Counted from the first letter of the stretch, positions 14,671 through 23,743 are shown. The stretch is DNA of 64,000 nucleotides from RGIG3513 sp045658985 (GCA_045658985.1 JAZOWC010000038.1:1-64000), one strand, 5' to 3'. A program made the numbers and translations. The notes: generated by a model from the sequence alone, not told the origin.

Positions 14671-16185
14671 ATGGAGATACTTAAGCAGCGCCTCGGAAGA
14701 TACAAAGAAGTGTACTCAACAAGGGAGATACGGGAAGAAATAATTGATATCATTGTTCCCGACTGTAATCCCGATTACGAAAGAGAGATATGCACCCACG
14801 CGGTCTCAAAAATAACCGACAAAAGCATGCTGTCCGGATGCATCAGGGTCAGCGGAGACATCAAAGCCTGTACGCACTATGACGCAGCTGCCTCCGAAAG
14901 CATGTATGTAATGAATGCCGACACAAAGTTCAGCTATTCGTTTGATATCCCCGGAGGATTGCCGGATGATACCTTCGGTGTGACGCTGAGTGTTCTGCAA
15001 GCCGAAACAGAAGTGCTCAACAGCCGCAAAATACGCATAAAAGCCAAACTCCTCGCTGTAATCTCTGTGTTCAGAATTGAGAATACCGAGTTGTCGGCCG
15101 ACGTATGTACCGTGCAGGCGGAGGGAATAAATATCAAGACTAAGGATATCATCCAAATGCCTTGTATTGATATAGCTGAAAAGAACATTAGCTTTACAGA
15201 AGAAATCAAGCTCAGCGAGGAAGAAATCTTCAAACTTTCGAGAATAATCAGATGGAGCGGCCGATATAGGACCGAAGAAATTAAAATTCTCCAGAACAGG
15301 GTTATGGTAAGAGGCGTGGCGCAGCTCAGAATATACGGTTGGTGCGACGGTTCGGGCCGCTGCGAAGAAAAAGAGTACATTCTTCCGTTCTCGCAGGTGA
15401 TAGAGTGCAGAAATGTTTGCGAGACCGATTCGGTGGAGGTTGTACTTGAGGACAATTGCTGCTCTGCCTGTGTGAACACCAAAGATGACGGAGGGACCAT
15501 CCTCAGATGCGACGTATCAGTTGATGCTCGTCTGTTTGTGTATCGCAATATCGAGGGCAGTATCCTTCTGGATATGTACAGTACCGAATACGAAACACAG
15601 GTTTCTGCCGGAAAAATATATATCACAGAGGGGTATAATGATTATTCGGCTTCGGTATCCGTACGAGACAGGATCGGATCTCAGAGCGGTATCAGCCGAA
15701 TCCTTGATAGCCGTGTAAGCACTATGTGTGCCTGCCGTAGTGACAAGGTGCGTGCAAGTTTCTTTGTATCGGTTTTGTATGAGGATGGCTTGGGCGCTCT
15801 CAGAACGGCACGTACAGTGCTGGATGCGAGTGCGGACGTTCCGCAAAATGTAATTTCGTCATCTGTCATTTGTAACGTGGATGGATTAACTGTAAACGGT
15901 GAAGCAGACGGAATCTCCGTGGCGGTTGAAGCTACTGTATGTGCCAAAATTATTCAAGGATATTTTTGTGAGCAGGTGGAGAACTGCGTACTTGATACAA
16001 CTCAAAAGAGAAAAAAGAATACCAATGGCAATCTTGTGCTCAGATACCCCGATAAGGATGAAAGCGTATGGAGCATTGCAAAGTTTTACGGTACTACCAA
16101 TGCTGCGATTTTGTCAGCCAACGATATGGATGATGAAACACAACTGACCTGCGGAAGGTTGATAATAATACCTTTTGTTCGATGA
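14671..16185 (+). CDS. sipL: SipL-like spore coat morphogenetic protein (DUF3794 + LysM)
   Basis: A 504-residue protein with repeated DUF3794 (SPOCS) segments and a C-terminal LysM domain (about 460-504: S-V-W-S-I-A-K-F-Y-G-T then L-I-I-I-P). This is the architecture of clostridial SipL, the functional counterpart of Bacillus SpoVID, which binds SpoIVA by its LysM domain and ties the coat to the forespore surface. The next gene is spoIVA, 23 bases away, which strongly supports the assignment. The ATG at 14671 is preceded by AAAGGAAG. Expression in the mother cell under sigma-E is expected, but I could not find a convincing sigma-E promoter. Confidence 0.85.
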   Translation: MEILKQRLGRYKEVYSTREIREEIIDIIVPDCNPDYEREICTHAVSKITDKSMLSGCIRVSGDIKACTHYDAAASESMYVMNADTKFSYSFDIPGGLPDDTFGVTLSVLQAETEVLNSRKIRIKAKLLAVISVFRIENTELSADVCTVQAEGINIKTKDIIQMPCIDIAEKNISFTEEIKLSEEEIFKLSRIIRWSGRYRTEEIKILQNRVMVRGVAQLRIYGWCDGSGRCEEKEYILPFSQVIECRNVCETDSVEVVLEDNCCSACVNTKDDGGTILRCDVSVDARLFVYRNIEGSILLDMYSTEYETQVSAGKIYITEGYNDYSASVSVRDRIGSQSGISRILDSRVSTMCACRSDKVRASFFVSVLYEDGLGALRTARTVLDASADVPQNVISSSVICNVDGLTVNGEADGISVAVEATVCAKIIQGYFCEQVENCVLDTTQKRKKNTNGNLVLRYPDKDESVWSIAKFYGTTNAAILSANDMDDETQLTCGRLIIIPFVR

Positions 16186-16208
16186 TCTGAAAGAATGGAG
16201 GAATTACT

Positions 16209-17684
16209 GTGGAAACAAGCATTTATCGCGATATAGCCGAGAGAACCGGCGGGGACATCTATATTGGCGTGGTCGGGCCTGTAAGAAGTGGGAAATCCAC
16301 GTTCATTAAAAGCTTTATGGAAGAAATGGTCATCCCGAGGATAGACGATATTTATCTCAAAGAGCGTGCGAGGGATGAACTGCCCCAAAGCGGGTCGGGA
16401 AGAACGATTATGACTGCAGAGCCAAAGTTTGTTCCGGAGGAGGCTGTGAGTGTCACGCTGGACAACAAATGCAGTTTTAATGTTCGTATGATCGACTGCG
16501 TGGGATATATGATTCCGGGTGCGGTTGGAGAGTTTGAAGACGATGTTCCGAGGATGATAACAACCTCATGGTTTGATCACGAGATACCTCTTGCTCAAGC
16601 GGCTGAAGTGGGGACAAAAAAGGTCATCTGCGAGCATTCGACGGTAGGTATTGTTGTGACAACCGACGGCTCTATCGGTGATATTGCAAGAGCGGATTAT
16701 ATAGCGGCAGAAGAACGCATTGTGCAGGAACTCAAGGAGATCAATAAACCTTTTTGCCTGCTGATCAACTGTGTGGATCCATGTGCAGCCAAAGCAAAAA
16801 AGCTGGAAGAAGAACTTGGACAAAAATACGGCGTTCCCTGCAGGGCGGTAAACTGTATGTCCATCAAATCCGACGAGATAGATGGGATACTGTCTAATAT
16901 TTTGTACCAATTCCCTGTAAAGGAGTATAGCTTTTCATTGCCTGATTGGGTTATGTATCTGCCGGAAAACAGTCAAATCAGAAAAGATCTGTATAAACGC
17001 ATCTACTCTATGTGCGAAAGTGCCTCCAAAATGCAGCAGGCAGCCGATGCCATGGCGTGCATCAAAGATGATGTACTGATCAGCGATGCTCGGCTCAAGG
17101 AGATTGATACGGGAAAAGGTTGTGTTTTTACGCAGATAGAGATGCCGTCATGTTTGTTCTACAGCACTTTGTCCGATTACTGCGGTCTCAAGGTTGAAAA
17201 TGAGGGCCATCTTATGGAGATCATGCGTGAGACAGCAGAGATACGAGCTGAATATGGGCATATCAGCGGTGCTCTTGAGCAGGTAAGACAGACCGGATAC
17301 GGCATCGTTATGCCGGCACCGTCCGAACTTACGCTGGAAAAACCCGAAATAATCAAGCAGGGTGGACGTTCGGGGGTGCGGCTCAAAGCCAGCGCACCCA
17401 GCATACATCTCATCCGAGCCGATATTGAGACCGAAATAAATCCTGTTGTCGGTTCGGAGAAACAAAGTGAGGATCTTGTGCAGTATCTGTTGTCAGAATT
17501 CGAGGATTCTCCCGAGAAAATCTGGGACACCAACATATTTGGCAAGTCACTCAGTGAGCTTGTCAATGAGGGGCTCAACAACAAGCTGTATAAGATGCCG
17601 GATGAGGCCAGGGCCAAGTTCAGACAGACTCTTGAGCGTGTCATCAACGAGGGCAGCGGGGGATTGATCTGTATTATATTGTGA
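16209..17684 (+). CDS. spoIVA: Stage IV sporulation protein A (coat-basement ATPase)
   Basis: ATPase that polymerises on the forespore surface and forms the base of the spore coat. Walker A G-P-V-R-S-G-K-S-T is at 23-31, followed by the family-specific segments G-S-G-R-T-I-M-T-A-E-P-K-F-V-P, M-I-D-C-V-G-Y and T-T-D-G-S-I. The C-terminal end G-G-L-I-C-I-I-L matches the conserved tail that docks SpoIVA to SpoVM and the membrane. Length (491) is normal. Start is GTG at 16209 with GGAGG 7 to 8 bases before it. Confidence 0.97.
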   Translation: METSIYRDIAERTGGDIYIGVVGPVRSGKSTFIKSFMEEMVIPRIDDIYLKERARDELPQSGSGRTIMTAEPKFVPEEAVSVTLDNKCSFNVRMIDCVGYMIPGAVGEFEDDVPRMITTSWFDHEIPLAQAAEVGTKKVICEHSTVGIVVTTDGSIGDIARADYIAAEERIVQELKEINKPFCLLINCVDPCAAKAKKLEEELGQKYGVPCRAVNCMSIKSDEIDGILSNILYQFPVKEYSFSLPDWVMYLPENSQIRKDLYKRIYSMCESASKMQQAADAMACIKDDVLISDARLKEIDTGKGCVFTQIEMPSCLFYSTLSDYCGLKVENEGHLMEIMRETAEIRAEYGHISGALEQVRQTGYGIVMPAPSELTLEKPEIIKQGGRSGVRLKASAPSIHLIRADIETEINPVVGSEKQSEDLVQYLLSEFEDSPEKIWDTNIFGKSLSELVNEGLNNKLYKMPDEARAKFRQTLERVINEGSGGLICIIL

Positions 17685-17702
17685 TATTAGTTGACTGTTT
17701 AT

Positions 17703-17730
17703 GGGGAGCTCACAGCTCCCCTGATTTTTT
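17703..17730 (+). terminator. Terminator after spoIVA
   Basis: Perfect stem GGGGAGCT/AGCTCCCC (17703-17710 with 17714-17721), three-base loop, then six T at 17725-17730. The next start codon is only four bases later. Confidence 0.85.
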
Positions 17731-17733
17731 GAT

Positions 17734-18285
17734 ATGGGCAAGATAGGACTTTTGTTTCCGTTTATCCTGCTGGCATGTGTGGTTTTTGCTCTTGAGGATT
17801 TCGGAACTGCCGCCTCGGTAATATCGGCTATGATTTTTCACGAGCTTGGGCATTTTACAGCCATCGGAGTGACGGGAGGCAAGGTGCTGAATACATCGTC
17901 TTCCGGCGTTGGCGCCAAAATAGGTTATTCATCAAACGGCCTTTCGCGCAGGCGCGAGATACTTGTTTATCTTGCAGGTCCTTGTGCGGGGGCAATAGTC
18001 GGGATGATAGGTCATTATTTTGGGTTTATCAAATTTGCTCAGCTGTCTTTTTTTATGTCTTTGCTTAATCTGCTGCCTGCGATGCCCTTTGACGGAGGAT
18101 GCATTCTTGCATCGGTACTGACGTATGACAAATCGCGCACAGTTCTTGTTATATCGGGAGTCTGTGTTGGATTTGTGCTGTGTATATTAGGGTTGTATTT
18201 TGTTGCTATCGGCAAAAATTTTACCGTTTTTGCATCGGGGATAGGTGTTTTTGTCTGTTTAGTGGGCAAATCTTCTTTACAATAG
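17734..18285 (+). CDS. Site-2-protease-like membrane metalloprotease (M50, SpoIVFB-type)
   Basis: A 183-residue polytopic membrane protein with the zinc motif H-E-L-G-H (36-40) inside a hydrophobic segment and the second M50 motif L-L-P-A-M-P-F-D-G-G (about 114-123), both needed for intramembrane proteolysis. Such proteases cut membrane-bound substrates; SpoIVFB, the one that activates pro-sigma-K, belongs to this class, and the position right after spoIVA makes a sporulation role plausible but unproven. No ribosome-binding site is seen between the T-run and the ATG, so the true start may be different or translation may be weak. Confidence 0.78.
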   Translation: MGKIGLLFPFILLACVVFALEDFGTAASVISAMIFHELGHFTAIGVTGGKVLNTSSSGVGAKIGYSSNGLSRRREILVYLAGPCAGAIVGMIGHYFGFIKFAQLSFFMSLLNLLPAMPFDGGCILASVLTYDKSRTVLVISGVCVGFVLCILGLYFVAIGKNFTVFASGIGVFVCLVGKSSLQ

Positions 18286-18335
18286 AGCCGATAAGCGGTA
18301 TTATATAATAGAATATATCTGTACATGGAGGAGCT

Positions 18336-20171
18336 ATGAACGATAAGCTTACGGCCTGCCTTGAACGGGTACGAAAACCGGCAAGATATACAGGCGGCGA
18401 ATATAACAGCATAATCAAGGATAAGAGCAAGATCGATGTCCGCTTTGCTTTTTGCTTTCCTGACATATATGAGATAGGCATGTCCCATCTGGGGTCCAAG
18501 ATCCTTTATGGTCTGCTTAATTCCATGGACGGTGTGTGGTGTGAGCGTGTGTACGCACCATATACGGATATGGAAGAGCAGATGCGTCAACGCGGTATGG
18601 GTCTGTATGCGCTGGAGAGCAAGGATGAGGTATCTCAGTTTGATATACTGGGCTTTACCCTGCAGTATGAGCTCAATTACACCGGGGTGCTCAATATGCT
18701 CGATCTTGCCGGGATTCCTTTCCGAAGTGCAGACAGAACGTCTCTGTCGCCCCTTGTCATGGCGGGAGGTCCCTGCGTGTACAACGTAGAACCTATGGCC
18801 GACTTCTTTGACCTCATTGTTATCGGTGAGGGAGAGGAAGTTATGCCCGAACTTGTCAATCTGTACCGAAAGGCCAAAAAGTCCGGTTGGAGCAAGCAGG
18901 AGTTCCTCAAGAATGCCGCAGCTATCGGCGGAGTGTATGTACCTTCGTTTTATGATGTTGCTTACAAGCAGGATGGCACGGTTGAATCTATAACTCCCAC
19001 TAACGGCGCGCCGAAAGTTGTTAAGAAGCGTGTTGTTGCCGATTTTGACAAGTCATATTATCCTGACAGATTTATTGTACCCTCTACTGAGGTCGTGTTT
19101 GACCGTGCGATGGTAGAGCTGTTCCGCGGTTGCCGCCGCGGTTGTCGTTTCTGCCAGGCAGGATACACTTACAGACCTATCCGCGCCAAGAGTGCGGAAA
19201 CTCTCAAAAAGCAGGCCGAGGCGCTTATTGACAATACAGGCTGGGATGAGGTGTCGCTCACTTCGCTCAGCTCCAGCGACTATCCTCAGCTTAACGATCT
19301 GTGTTCTGCTCTTGTTGCCGAGTTTGAGCCGAGGCACGTCAATCTTGCATTGCCCTCCCTGAGAGCCGATACTTTTGATATCAACCTTGTGGAGAACGTG
19401 CAGAAGGTGCGCAAGAGCGGACTTACCTTCGCGCCGGAAGCAGGAACACAGCGCCTGCGTGACGTAATCAACAAGAATCTGCGTGAAGAAGACCTGCTCA
19501 GCGCGTGTAAGGTGGCCTTTGAGTCTGGATATAACAGTGTTAAACTTTATTTCATGCTTGGTCTGCCTACCGAGACTGACGAAGATCTGCTGGGCATCTC
19601 CAAGATCGTCAAAGACGTAATTTATACATTCAGACAGTACGGCAAGAACAAGGCCAGAGGTGTCAGGGTGTCTGTCGGTGTATCGACCTTCATTCCCAAA
19701 GCACAGACCCCTTTCCAGTGGGCTGCTCAGACCAAGAGGGAGGAGGTGCTCCGCAAGCAGAAGCTGCTTATGGAGAGCCTGAAGATCAAGAACGTCACCT
19801 ACAGCCTGCATAATTTTGATTCCGGATTTATCGAAGCTGTTCTGGCACGCGGAGACAGAAAATTGTCCGCTGTTTTGGAAAAAGCCTGGGAAAAAGGCTC
19901 CAAGCTGGACGGTTGGGATGAGTGTTATTCTCTCGAGCGATGGATGCAGGCATTTGAAGAATGCGGCATAGACCCGTCTTTTTACGCAAACCGTGTTCCG
20001 GAAAAGGACGAAATTTTGCCATGGGATCATATTTTCTCGGGCGTCACAAAGTCCTATCTGTGGAGCGAGTATCAGAATGGTCTGAACGGTCAGGCTACAC
20101 CCGACTGTAAAGCCGGCTGCCGTGGCTGCGGAGCTCTGTCTCTGACCGGAGGAGGAAAGTGCGATGTTTAA
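18336..20171 (+). CDS. B12-binding-domain radical SAM protein, TIGR03960 family
   Basis: A 611-residue radical SAM enzyme. An N-terminal cobalamin-binding-like region is followed by the [4Fe-4S]-SAM motif C-R-R-G-C-R-F-C (CxxxCxxC, about 263-270) within the F-R-G-C-R-R-G context, and by a C-terminal cysteine-rich tail C-K-A-G-C-R-G-C-G. Members of this family lie beside the TIGR03936/DUF2344 gene in most Clostridia, as here, and the pair is often just upstream of rplU-obg; the reaction is not known. GGAGGAG lies before the ATG. Confidence 0.88.
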   Translation: MNDKLTACLERVRKPARYTGGEYNSIIKDKSKIDVRFAFCFPDIYEIGMSHLGSKILYGLLNSMDGVWCERVYAPYTDMEEQMRQRGMGLYALESKDEVSQFDILGFTLQYELNYTGVLNMLDLAGIPFRSADRTSLSPLVMAGGPCVYNVEPMADFFDLIVIGEGEEVMPELVNLYRKAKKSGWSKQEFLKNAAAIGGVYVPSFYDVAYKQDGTVESITPTNGAPKVVKKRVVADFDKSYYPDRFIVPSTEVVFDRAMVELFRGCRRGCRFCQAGYTYRPIRAKSAETLKKQAEALIDNTGWDEVSLTSLSSSDYPQLNDLCSALVAEFEPRHVNLALPSLRADTFDINLVENVQKVRKSGLTFAPEAGTQRLRDVINKNLREEDLLSACKVAFESGYNSVKLYFMLGLPTETDEDLLGISKIVKDVIYTFRQYGKNKARGVRVSVGVSTFIPKAQTPFQWAAQTKREEVLRKQKLLMESLKIKNVTYSLHNFDSGFIEAVLARGDRKLSAVLEKAWEKGSKLDGWDECYSLERWMQAFEECGIDPSFYANRVPEKDEILPWDHIFSGVTKSYLWSEYQNGLNGQATPDCKAGCRGCGALSLTGGGKCDV

Positions 20172-20808
20172 GATGAGAATACTGTTCGAGAAAAAGGACG
20201 ATGCTGCATATATATCCCATCTTGACCTCATGAAGGTTCTCCAGCGCAGTTTCTGCCGTGCAAAGCTGCCTGTCAAATATTCCGAGGGCTTCAATCCACA
20301 CATCTGTATGTCCATTCTGTCGCCCTTGTCTACCGGCTACAGAAGCAGATATGAGCTGTGTGATCTTGACCTTACCTGCGACAGTATGCCCGAGAACGGT
20401 GTGGAGAGCCTCAATAACGTGCTGCCGGACGGTATCCGCGTTATCAAAGCATATCCTGCTTCCGAGGGTCTTTCTGTGGCCAAAATCAAATTTTCCGTAT
20501 TTACCATCGATCTTGAGGGAGGAGATGCTGATAGCGCAGCACAGGTTTTTGCATCTCCCGTTATATTCGAGAAAAAGTCAAAACGCGGCAGCAAAGAAGT
20601 AAATATGCTTGACTATATCAAGTCTATCAAGTTTGTTCAGCGAGAAAACGGCATAACCTGCGAATGTGTTCTTGCTGCAGGAGATGATCCGCTGAATCCT
20701 TCTTATGTGGTTGCCGTGTTGAGAGAAAAGGGTATTGTTGATCCCTGCGGCACGGTCAGATATACCAGAACAGCTGTTTTGGATGAAAAAGAGCAGCTTT
20801 TTTATTGA
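20164..20808 (+). CDS. Radical SAM-associated protein, TIGR03936/DUF2344 family
   Basis: A 214-residue cytoplasmic protein that overlaps the radical SAM gene by 8 bases. It has the family opening M-R-I-L-F-E-K, then Y-I-S-H-L-D-L-M-K-V-L-Q-R and P-V-K-Y-S-E-G-F-N-P-H. DUF2344 is also found fused to the radical SAM partner in some species, which supports a shared function, possibly RNA modification. GGAGGAAAG is close before the ATG. Confidence 0.88.
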   Translation: MFKMRILFEKKDDAAYISHLDLMKVLQRSFCRAKLPVKYSEGFNPHICMSILSPLSTGYRSRYELCDLDLTCDSMPENGVESLNNVLPDGIRVIKAYPASEGLSVAKIKFSVFTIDLEGGDADSAAQVFASPVIFEKKSKRGSKEVNMLDYIKSIKFVQRENGITCECVLAAGDDPLNPSYVVAVLREKGIVDPCGTVRYTRTAVLDEKEQLFY

Positions 20809-20836
20809 TTTTTTGGTAAAAAACTTAAAAAATATA

Positions 20837-20865
20837 TTGCATTATTTATAATAATGTGTTATTAT
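20837..20865 (+). promoter_or_regulatory. Sigma-A-type promoter of rplS
   Basis: TTGCAT (20837-20842), 17 bases, TATTAT (20860-20865). It gives a transcript start near 20872 and a leader of about 73 bases. Confidence 0.7.
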
Positions 20866-20871
20866 TATCAA

Positions 20872-20944
20872 GCATGTGATTAAAGGGTGATCCTCTGCCA
20901 AAATGTTTGAGCAAGAACACCTGAGACGGAAAGGAAAATAAATT
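20872..20944 (+). promoter_or_regulatory. Possible ribosomal protein L19 leader
   Basis: The rplS 5' leader holds complementary segments (GGGTG 20885-20889 with CACCT 20918-20922) around a smaller TGTT/AACA pairing. Many Firmicutes have an L19-binding leader in this position. The structure is short and I cannot test it against a model, so this rests mainly on position. Confidence 0.35.
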
Positions 20945-21286
20945 ATGGATCTCATCAAAAAGCTGACAGAAGGCCAGCTCAAGGAAAACGCCGGCAATTT
21001 CGGCATCGGTGACACCGTTAAGGTTCACGCAAAGATCAAGGAAGGCAACAGAGAGCGTATTCAGGTATTCGAGGGCACCGTTATTGCTCGCAAGCACGGT
21101 GGCATTCAGGAGACTGTTACCGTTCGCCGTATCTCTTACGGTGTTGGCGTAGAAAAGACTTTCCCCATCCACTCTCCCAACGTTGAGAAGATCGAAGTAA
21201 TTCGCAAGGGTAAGGTCAGACGCGCTAAGCTTTATTACCTCCGTGACAGAGTTGGTAAGGCCGCCAAAGTCAAACAGGACATCTAA
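20945..21286 (+). CDS. rplS: 50S ribosomal protein L19
   Basis: Ribosomal protein at the 30S-50S interface. The 113 residues carry the family signature: G-D-T-V-K-V-H-A-K-I-K-E-G, F-E-G-T-V-I-A-R, R-R-I-S-Y-G-V-G-V-E-K-T-F-P, then K-V-R-R-A-K-L-Y-Y-L-R. Codon choice is strongly optimised. GGAAAGGAAA precedes the ATG. It is the first gene of the run rplS-lepB-rbgA-rnhB-yraN. Confidence 0.97.
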   Translation: MDLIKKLTEGQLKENAGNFGIGDTVKVHAKIKEGNRERIQVFEGTVIARKHGGIQETVTVRRISYGVGVEKTFPIHSPNVEKIEVIRKGKVRRAKLYYLRDRVGKAAKVKQDI

Positions 21287-21351
21287 GTTTGAAAACAATT
21301 TGAGGGACGGTCATTCGTCCCTCTTGTTTTTACAGGAGGAAAGCATTCGAT

Positions 21352-21912
21352 ATGGAAGAAAAGAAAAAAACAGAAGCCAAAGACGGCGGTGCTGTATCAG
21401 AAGCATTCTTTTGGGCGCAGGCACTCGCAATGTCCCTGGTCATTCTTGTGATAATCAACATATTTTTCTTCCGCATGTCGGGTGTTTCGGGTACTTCTAT
21501 GGTGCCTACGCTTCAGGAAAAAGACAGGGTACTTCTTCGTGTTGTCGGGTATAATGAGCCGAAGCGCGGAGACGTGGTCGTCGTCACGGCACCTCTTTTT
21601 GAAAAAGGTCCCCTCGTCAAACGTATTATCGGCGTAGGCGGAGATGTGATCGATATAGACAAAGATTCCGGAGCTGTTTATATCAATGGCGAAGAACAAT
21701 ATGAACCCTACATCAGCGAGCTGATAAGAGATAGAGGGGATATGGACTATCCGGTAACGGTACCCGAGGGCTTTGTGTTCTTTATGGGTGATAACCGAAA
21801 CGGCAGTACGGACAGCCGCGACAGCCAGATTGGTATGCAGCCTGTGTCCAATGTTATTGGCAAGGTGTTTTTCCGTATTTGGCCCATCAAAGATATTGGA
21901 GCAGTAAAATGA
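21352..21912 (+). CDS. lepB: Signal peptidase I
   Basis: Membrane serine protease that removes signal peptides from secreted proteins. It has one N-terminal membrane helix (about 24-42) and the catalytic serine in S-G-T-S-M-V-P-T-L (about 47-55), the catalytic lysine in L-V-K-R-I-I-G-V-G-G-D, and the conserved M-G-D-N-R and D-S-R-D-S boxes. Length (186) is typical for Gram-positive SPases. AGGAGGAAAG precedes the ATG. It ends overlapping rbgA by ATGA. Confidence 0.95.
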   Translation: MEEKKKTEAKDGGAVSEAFFWAQALAMSLVILVIINIFFFRMSGVSGTSMVPTLQEKDRVLLRVVGYNEPKRGDVVVVTAPLFEKGPLVKRIIGVGGDVIDIDKDSGAVYINGEEQYEPYISELIRDRGDMDYPVTVPEGFVFFMGDNRNGSTDSRDSQIGMQPVSNVIGKVFFRIWPIKDIGAVK

Positions 21913-22763
21913 GTATTAACTGGTATCCCGGCCATATGGCAAAAAGTCGCCGTCTTATGGCAGGCGATCTCAAAAATATTGATGCAGTATGCGAAGTCAT
22001 TGATGCGCGCATACCGCGCTCGTCCCGAAATCCCGAACTTGACAAACTGTGCAGGGATAAGCGTCGCATAATCGTACTTAACAGAGCTGATCAGGCGGAC
22101 CCCGCCGTCACAGCGCAGTGGGAAGATTATTATCAAAAACGAGGGTTTACCGTCATTGCCACCGACAGTGAAAAGGGCGGTTTTGGCAAAGCATTCGAAG
22201 GCGCTGTCAAAAAGTGTTGTGCTGATCTTATTGCACGCAATGAGGCAAAAGGTCAGGTTGGCAAGATGATGCGGCTTATGATAGTCGGCATCCCCAATGT
22301 TGGCAAATCGTCTTTTATCAACCGCCTGCTTGGCAAGAAGGCTGCCGTAGCAGCCGATAAGCCCGGTGTAACAAGAGGCACACAGTGGTATTCGCTGCCC
22401 GGTGCGTTCGATTTTATGGATACTCCCGGTCTGCTTTGGCCCAAGATCGAGAGCGACGAGATTGGATACAATCTGGCATTTACCGGAACCATCCGAGACG
22501 AGATCCTTGACCTTGAGGACCTTGCCTGCAGATTTATTAATGTGCTCAGGAATTCTTATGCAGATATACTTGTAAAGCGTTTTAACATTACAGTGTCTGA
22601 TGACGAGATAGACTATGATATTCTTCAAAAAATAGCTTTTGCAAGGTCACTGGTGCTTCGTGGTAATGAGCCCGATACCGAGCGCGCCGCAAAGATGCTT
22701 CTTACCGAGTTCAGAAGCGGCAAGCTTGGCAGAATTACATTGGAAACTCCTGTTAAGCGGTGA
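21909..22763 (+). CDS. rbgA: Ribosome biogenesis GTPase RbgA (YlqF)
   Basis: Circularly permuted GTPase needed for late assembly of the 50S subunit. It begins I-N-W-Y-P-G-H-M-A-K-S, the family hallmark, then the permuted order of motifs: G4 (N-R-A-D, in place of NKxD), G1 (G-I-P-N-V-G-K-S-S), G2 region G-V-T-R-G-T-Q, and G3 D-T-P-G-L. 284 residues, normal. The ATG at 21909 gives a four-base overlap with lepB. L19, lepB and rbgA are a common clostridial and bacillary neighbourhood. Confidence 0.95.
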   Translation: MSINWYPGHMAKSRRLMAGDLKNIDAVCEVIDARIPRSSRNPELDKLCRDKRRIIVLNRADQADPAVTAQWEDYYQKRGFTVIATDSEKGGFGKAFEGAVKKCCADLIARNEAKGQVGKMMRLMIVGIPNVGKSSFINRLLGKKAAVAADKPGVTRGTQWYSLPGAFDFMDTPGLLWPKIESDEIGYNLAFTGTIRDEILDLEDLACRFINVLRNSYADILVKRFNITVSDDEIDYDILQKIAFARSLVLRGNEPDTERAAKMLLTEFRSGKLGRITLETPVKR

Positions 22764-22768
22764 ACATA

Positions 22769-23371
22769 ATGTACACCTTTGAAACTGATCTTTACGCCAA
22801 GGGTTACACCTATGTGTGCGGTACCGACGAAGCCGGGGCAGGCCCGCTTGCAGGTCCCGTATATGCGGCGGCTGTGATTTTGGACAGGGATGTTGTAATC
22901 GATGGTCTCAATGACTCCAAAAAGCTGTCCGAGAAAAAACGTGAAAAGCTGTTTGATGAGATTATTGCAAAAGCCAAAGCTTATGCAGTAGTCAGTATTC
23001 CTGAGTCTGTCATCGATGATATAAATATCCTCAATGCCAGAATGCTTGCAATGCGTCAGGCGGTCAATGAACTTGATATCAAGCCGGATTTCCTGCTTGT
23101 TGATGGCAATCGTGATCCCAAGGCAGGGGTTGAGACACTTTGTGTTGTAGGGGGAGACGGTAAGTCTGCTTCTATAGCGGCGGCTTCTATTCTGGCAAAA
23201 GTCAGCCGTGACAGATTTATGCTCAAAATGGCTGAGGAATATCCGCAGTATAAGTTTGAGAAGCATAAAGGTTACGGTACCAAAGTTCATATCGAAGCTA
23301 TCAGGCAGTTTGGCCCATGTCCTATACACAGAGCAAGCTTTCTTAAGAACATTTGCACCGGGGAGGAGTAA
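22769..23371 (+). CDS. rnhB: Ribonuclease HII
   Basis: Endonuclease that cuts the RNA strand of RNA-DNA hybrids and single ribonucleotides in DNA. The catalytic G-T-D-E-A-G-A-G-P-L-A-G-P motif is near the N-terminus, with the later L-V-D-G-N, A-A-A-S-I-L-A-K-V-S-R-D and K-G-Y-G-T-K segments giving the remaining acidic residues. 200 residues. ATG 22769 is chosen because GGTGA is 5 bases before it; a GTG at 22760 overlapping rbgA is possible. Confidence 0.95.
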   Translation: MYTFETDLYAKGYTYVCGTDEAGAGPLAGPVYAAAVILDRDVVIDGLNDSKKLSEKKREKLFDEIIAKAKAYAVVSIPESVIDDINILNARMLAMRQAVNELDIKPDFLLVDGNRDPKAGVETLCVVGGDGKSASIAAASILAKVSRDRFMLKMAEEYPQYKFEKHKGYGTKVHIEAIRQFGPCPIHRASFLKNICTGEE

Positions 23372-23736
23372 TTATCAGATACTCTTCTAAAAATATCAAG
23401 AATGCCACAGGTTATGACGGGGAGCTGTTCGCGGCTCATTATCTGAAGAAAAAGAAGTATAAACTTGTGGAATCTCAGTATCACAGCAGGTTCGGTGAAA
23501 TCGATCTTATTGTAAAGGATAAAAACTTTATAGTATTTGTTGAAGTTAAGCTTCGTAAGAACAAAACTTTCAGTAACGCTTTTGATGCGGTTACTTATTC
23601 AAAGCAGCAGAAGATAATCAAAACCGCTTTGGTGTGGATGGCAGAAAACAAGTGCGAACTCCAGCCGCGGTTTGACGTTATTGAGATATATACGGAACTG
23701 GAAGAAATAAACCATATTGAAAATGCCTTTGCGTAG
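23371..23736 (+). CDS. YraN family (UPF0102) endonuclease-like protein
   Basis: A small basic protein with a PD-(D/E)xK nuclease-like core: G-Y-D-G-E-L-F-A-A-H-Y-L, then R-F-G-E-I-D-L-I and F-V-E-V-K (E-x-K) as the metal-binding residues. UPF0102 proteins are found beside rnhB in most bacteria, as here; the role may be in recombination or repair. The strong site GGGAGGAG (23361-23368) is followed by ATT (23371) and ATC (23374), with no ATG, GTG or TTG in the right place; a TTG at 23353 lies upstream with no such site. A rare ATT or ATC start is therefore likely. Confidence 0.85.
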   Translation: MIRYSSKNIKNATGYDGELFAAHYLKKKKYKLVESQYHSRFGEIDLIVKDKNFIVFVEVKLRKNKTFSNAFDAVTYSKQQKIIKTALVWMAENKCELQPRFDVIEIYTELEEINHIENAFA

Positions 23737-23743
23737 GTGATTT

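Noticed and set aside
18300..18325. TATAAT and TAGAAT boxes before the radical SAM gene
   Set aside because: No acceptable -35 element at the right distance for either one, so I did not call a promoter.
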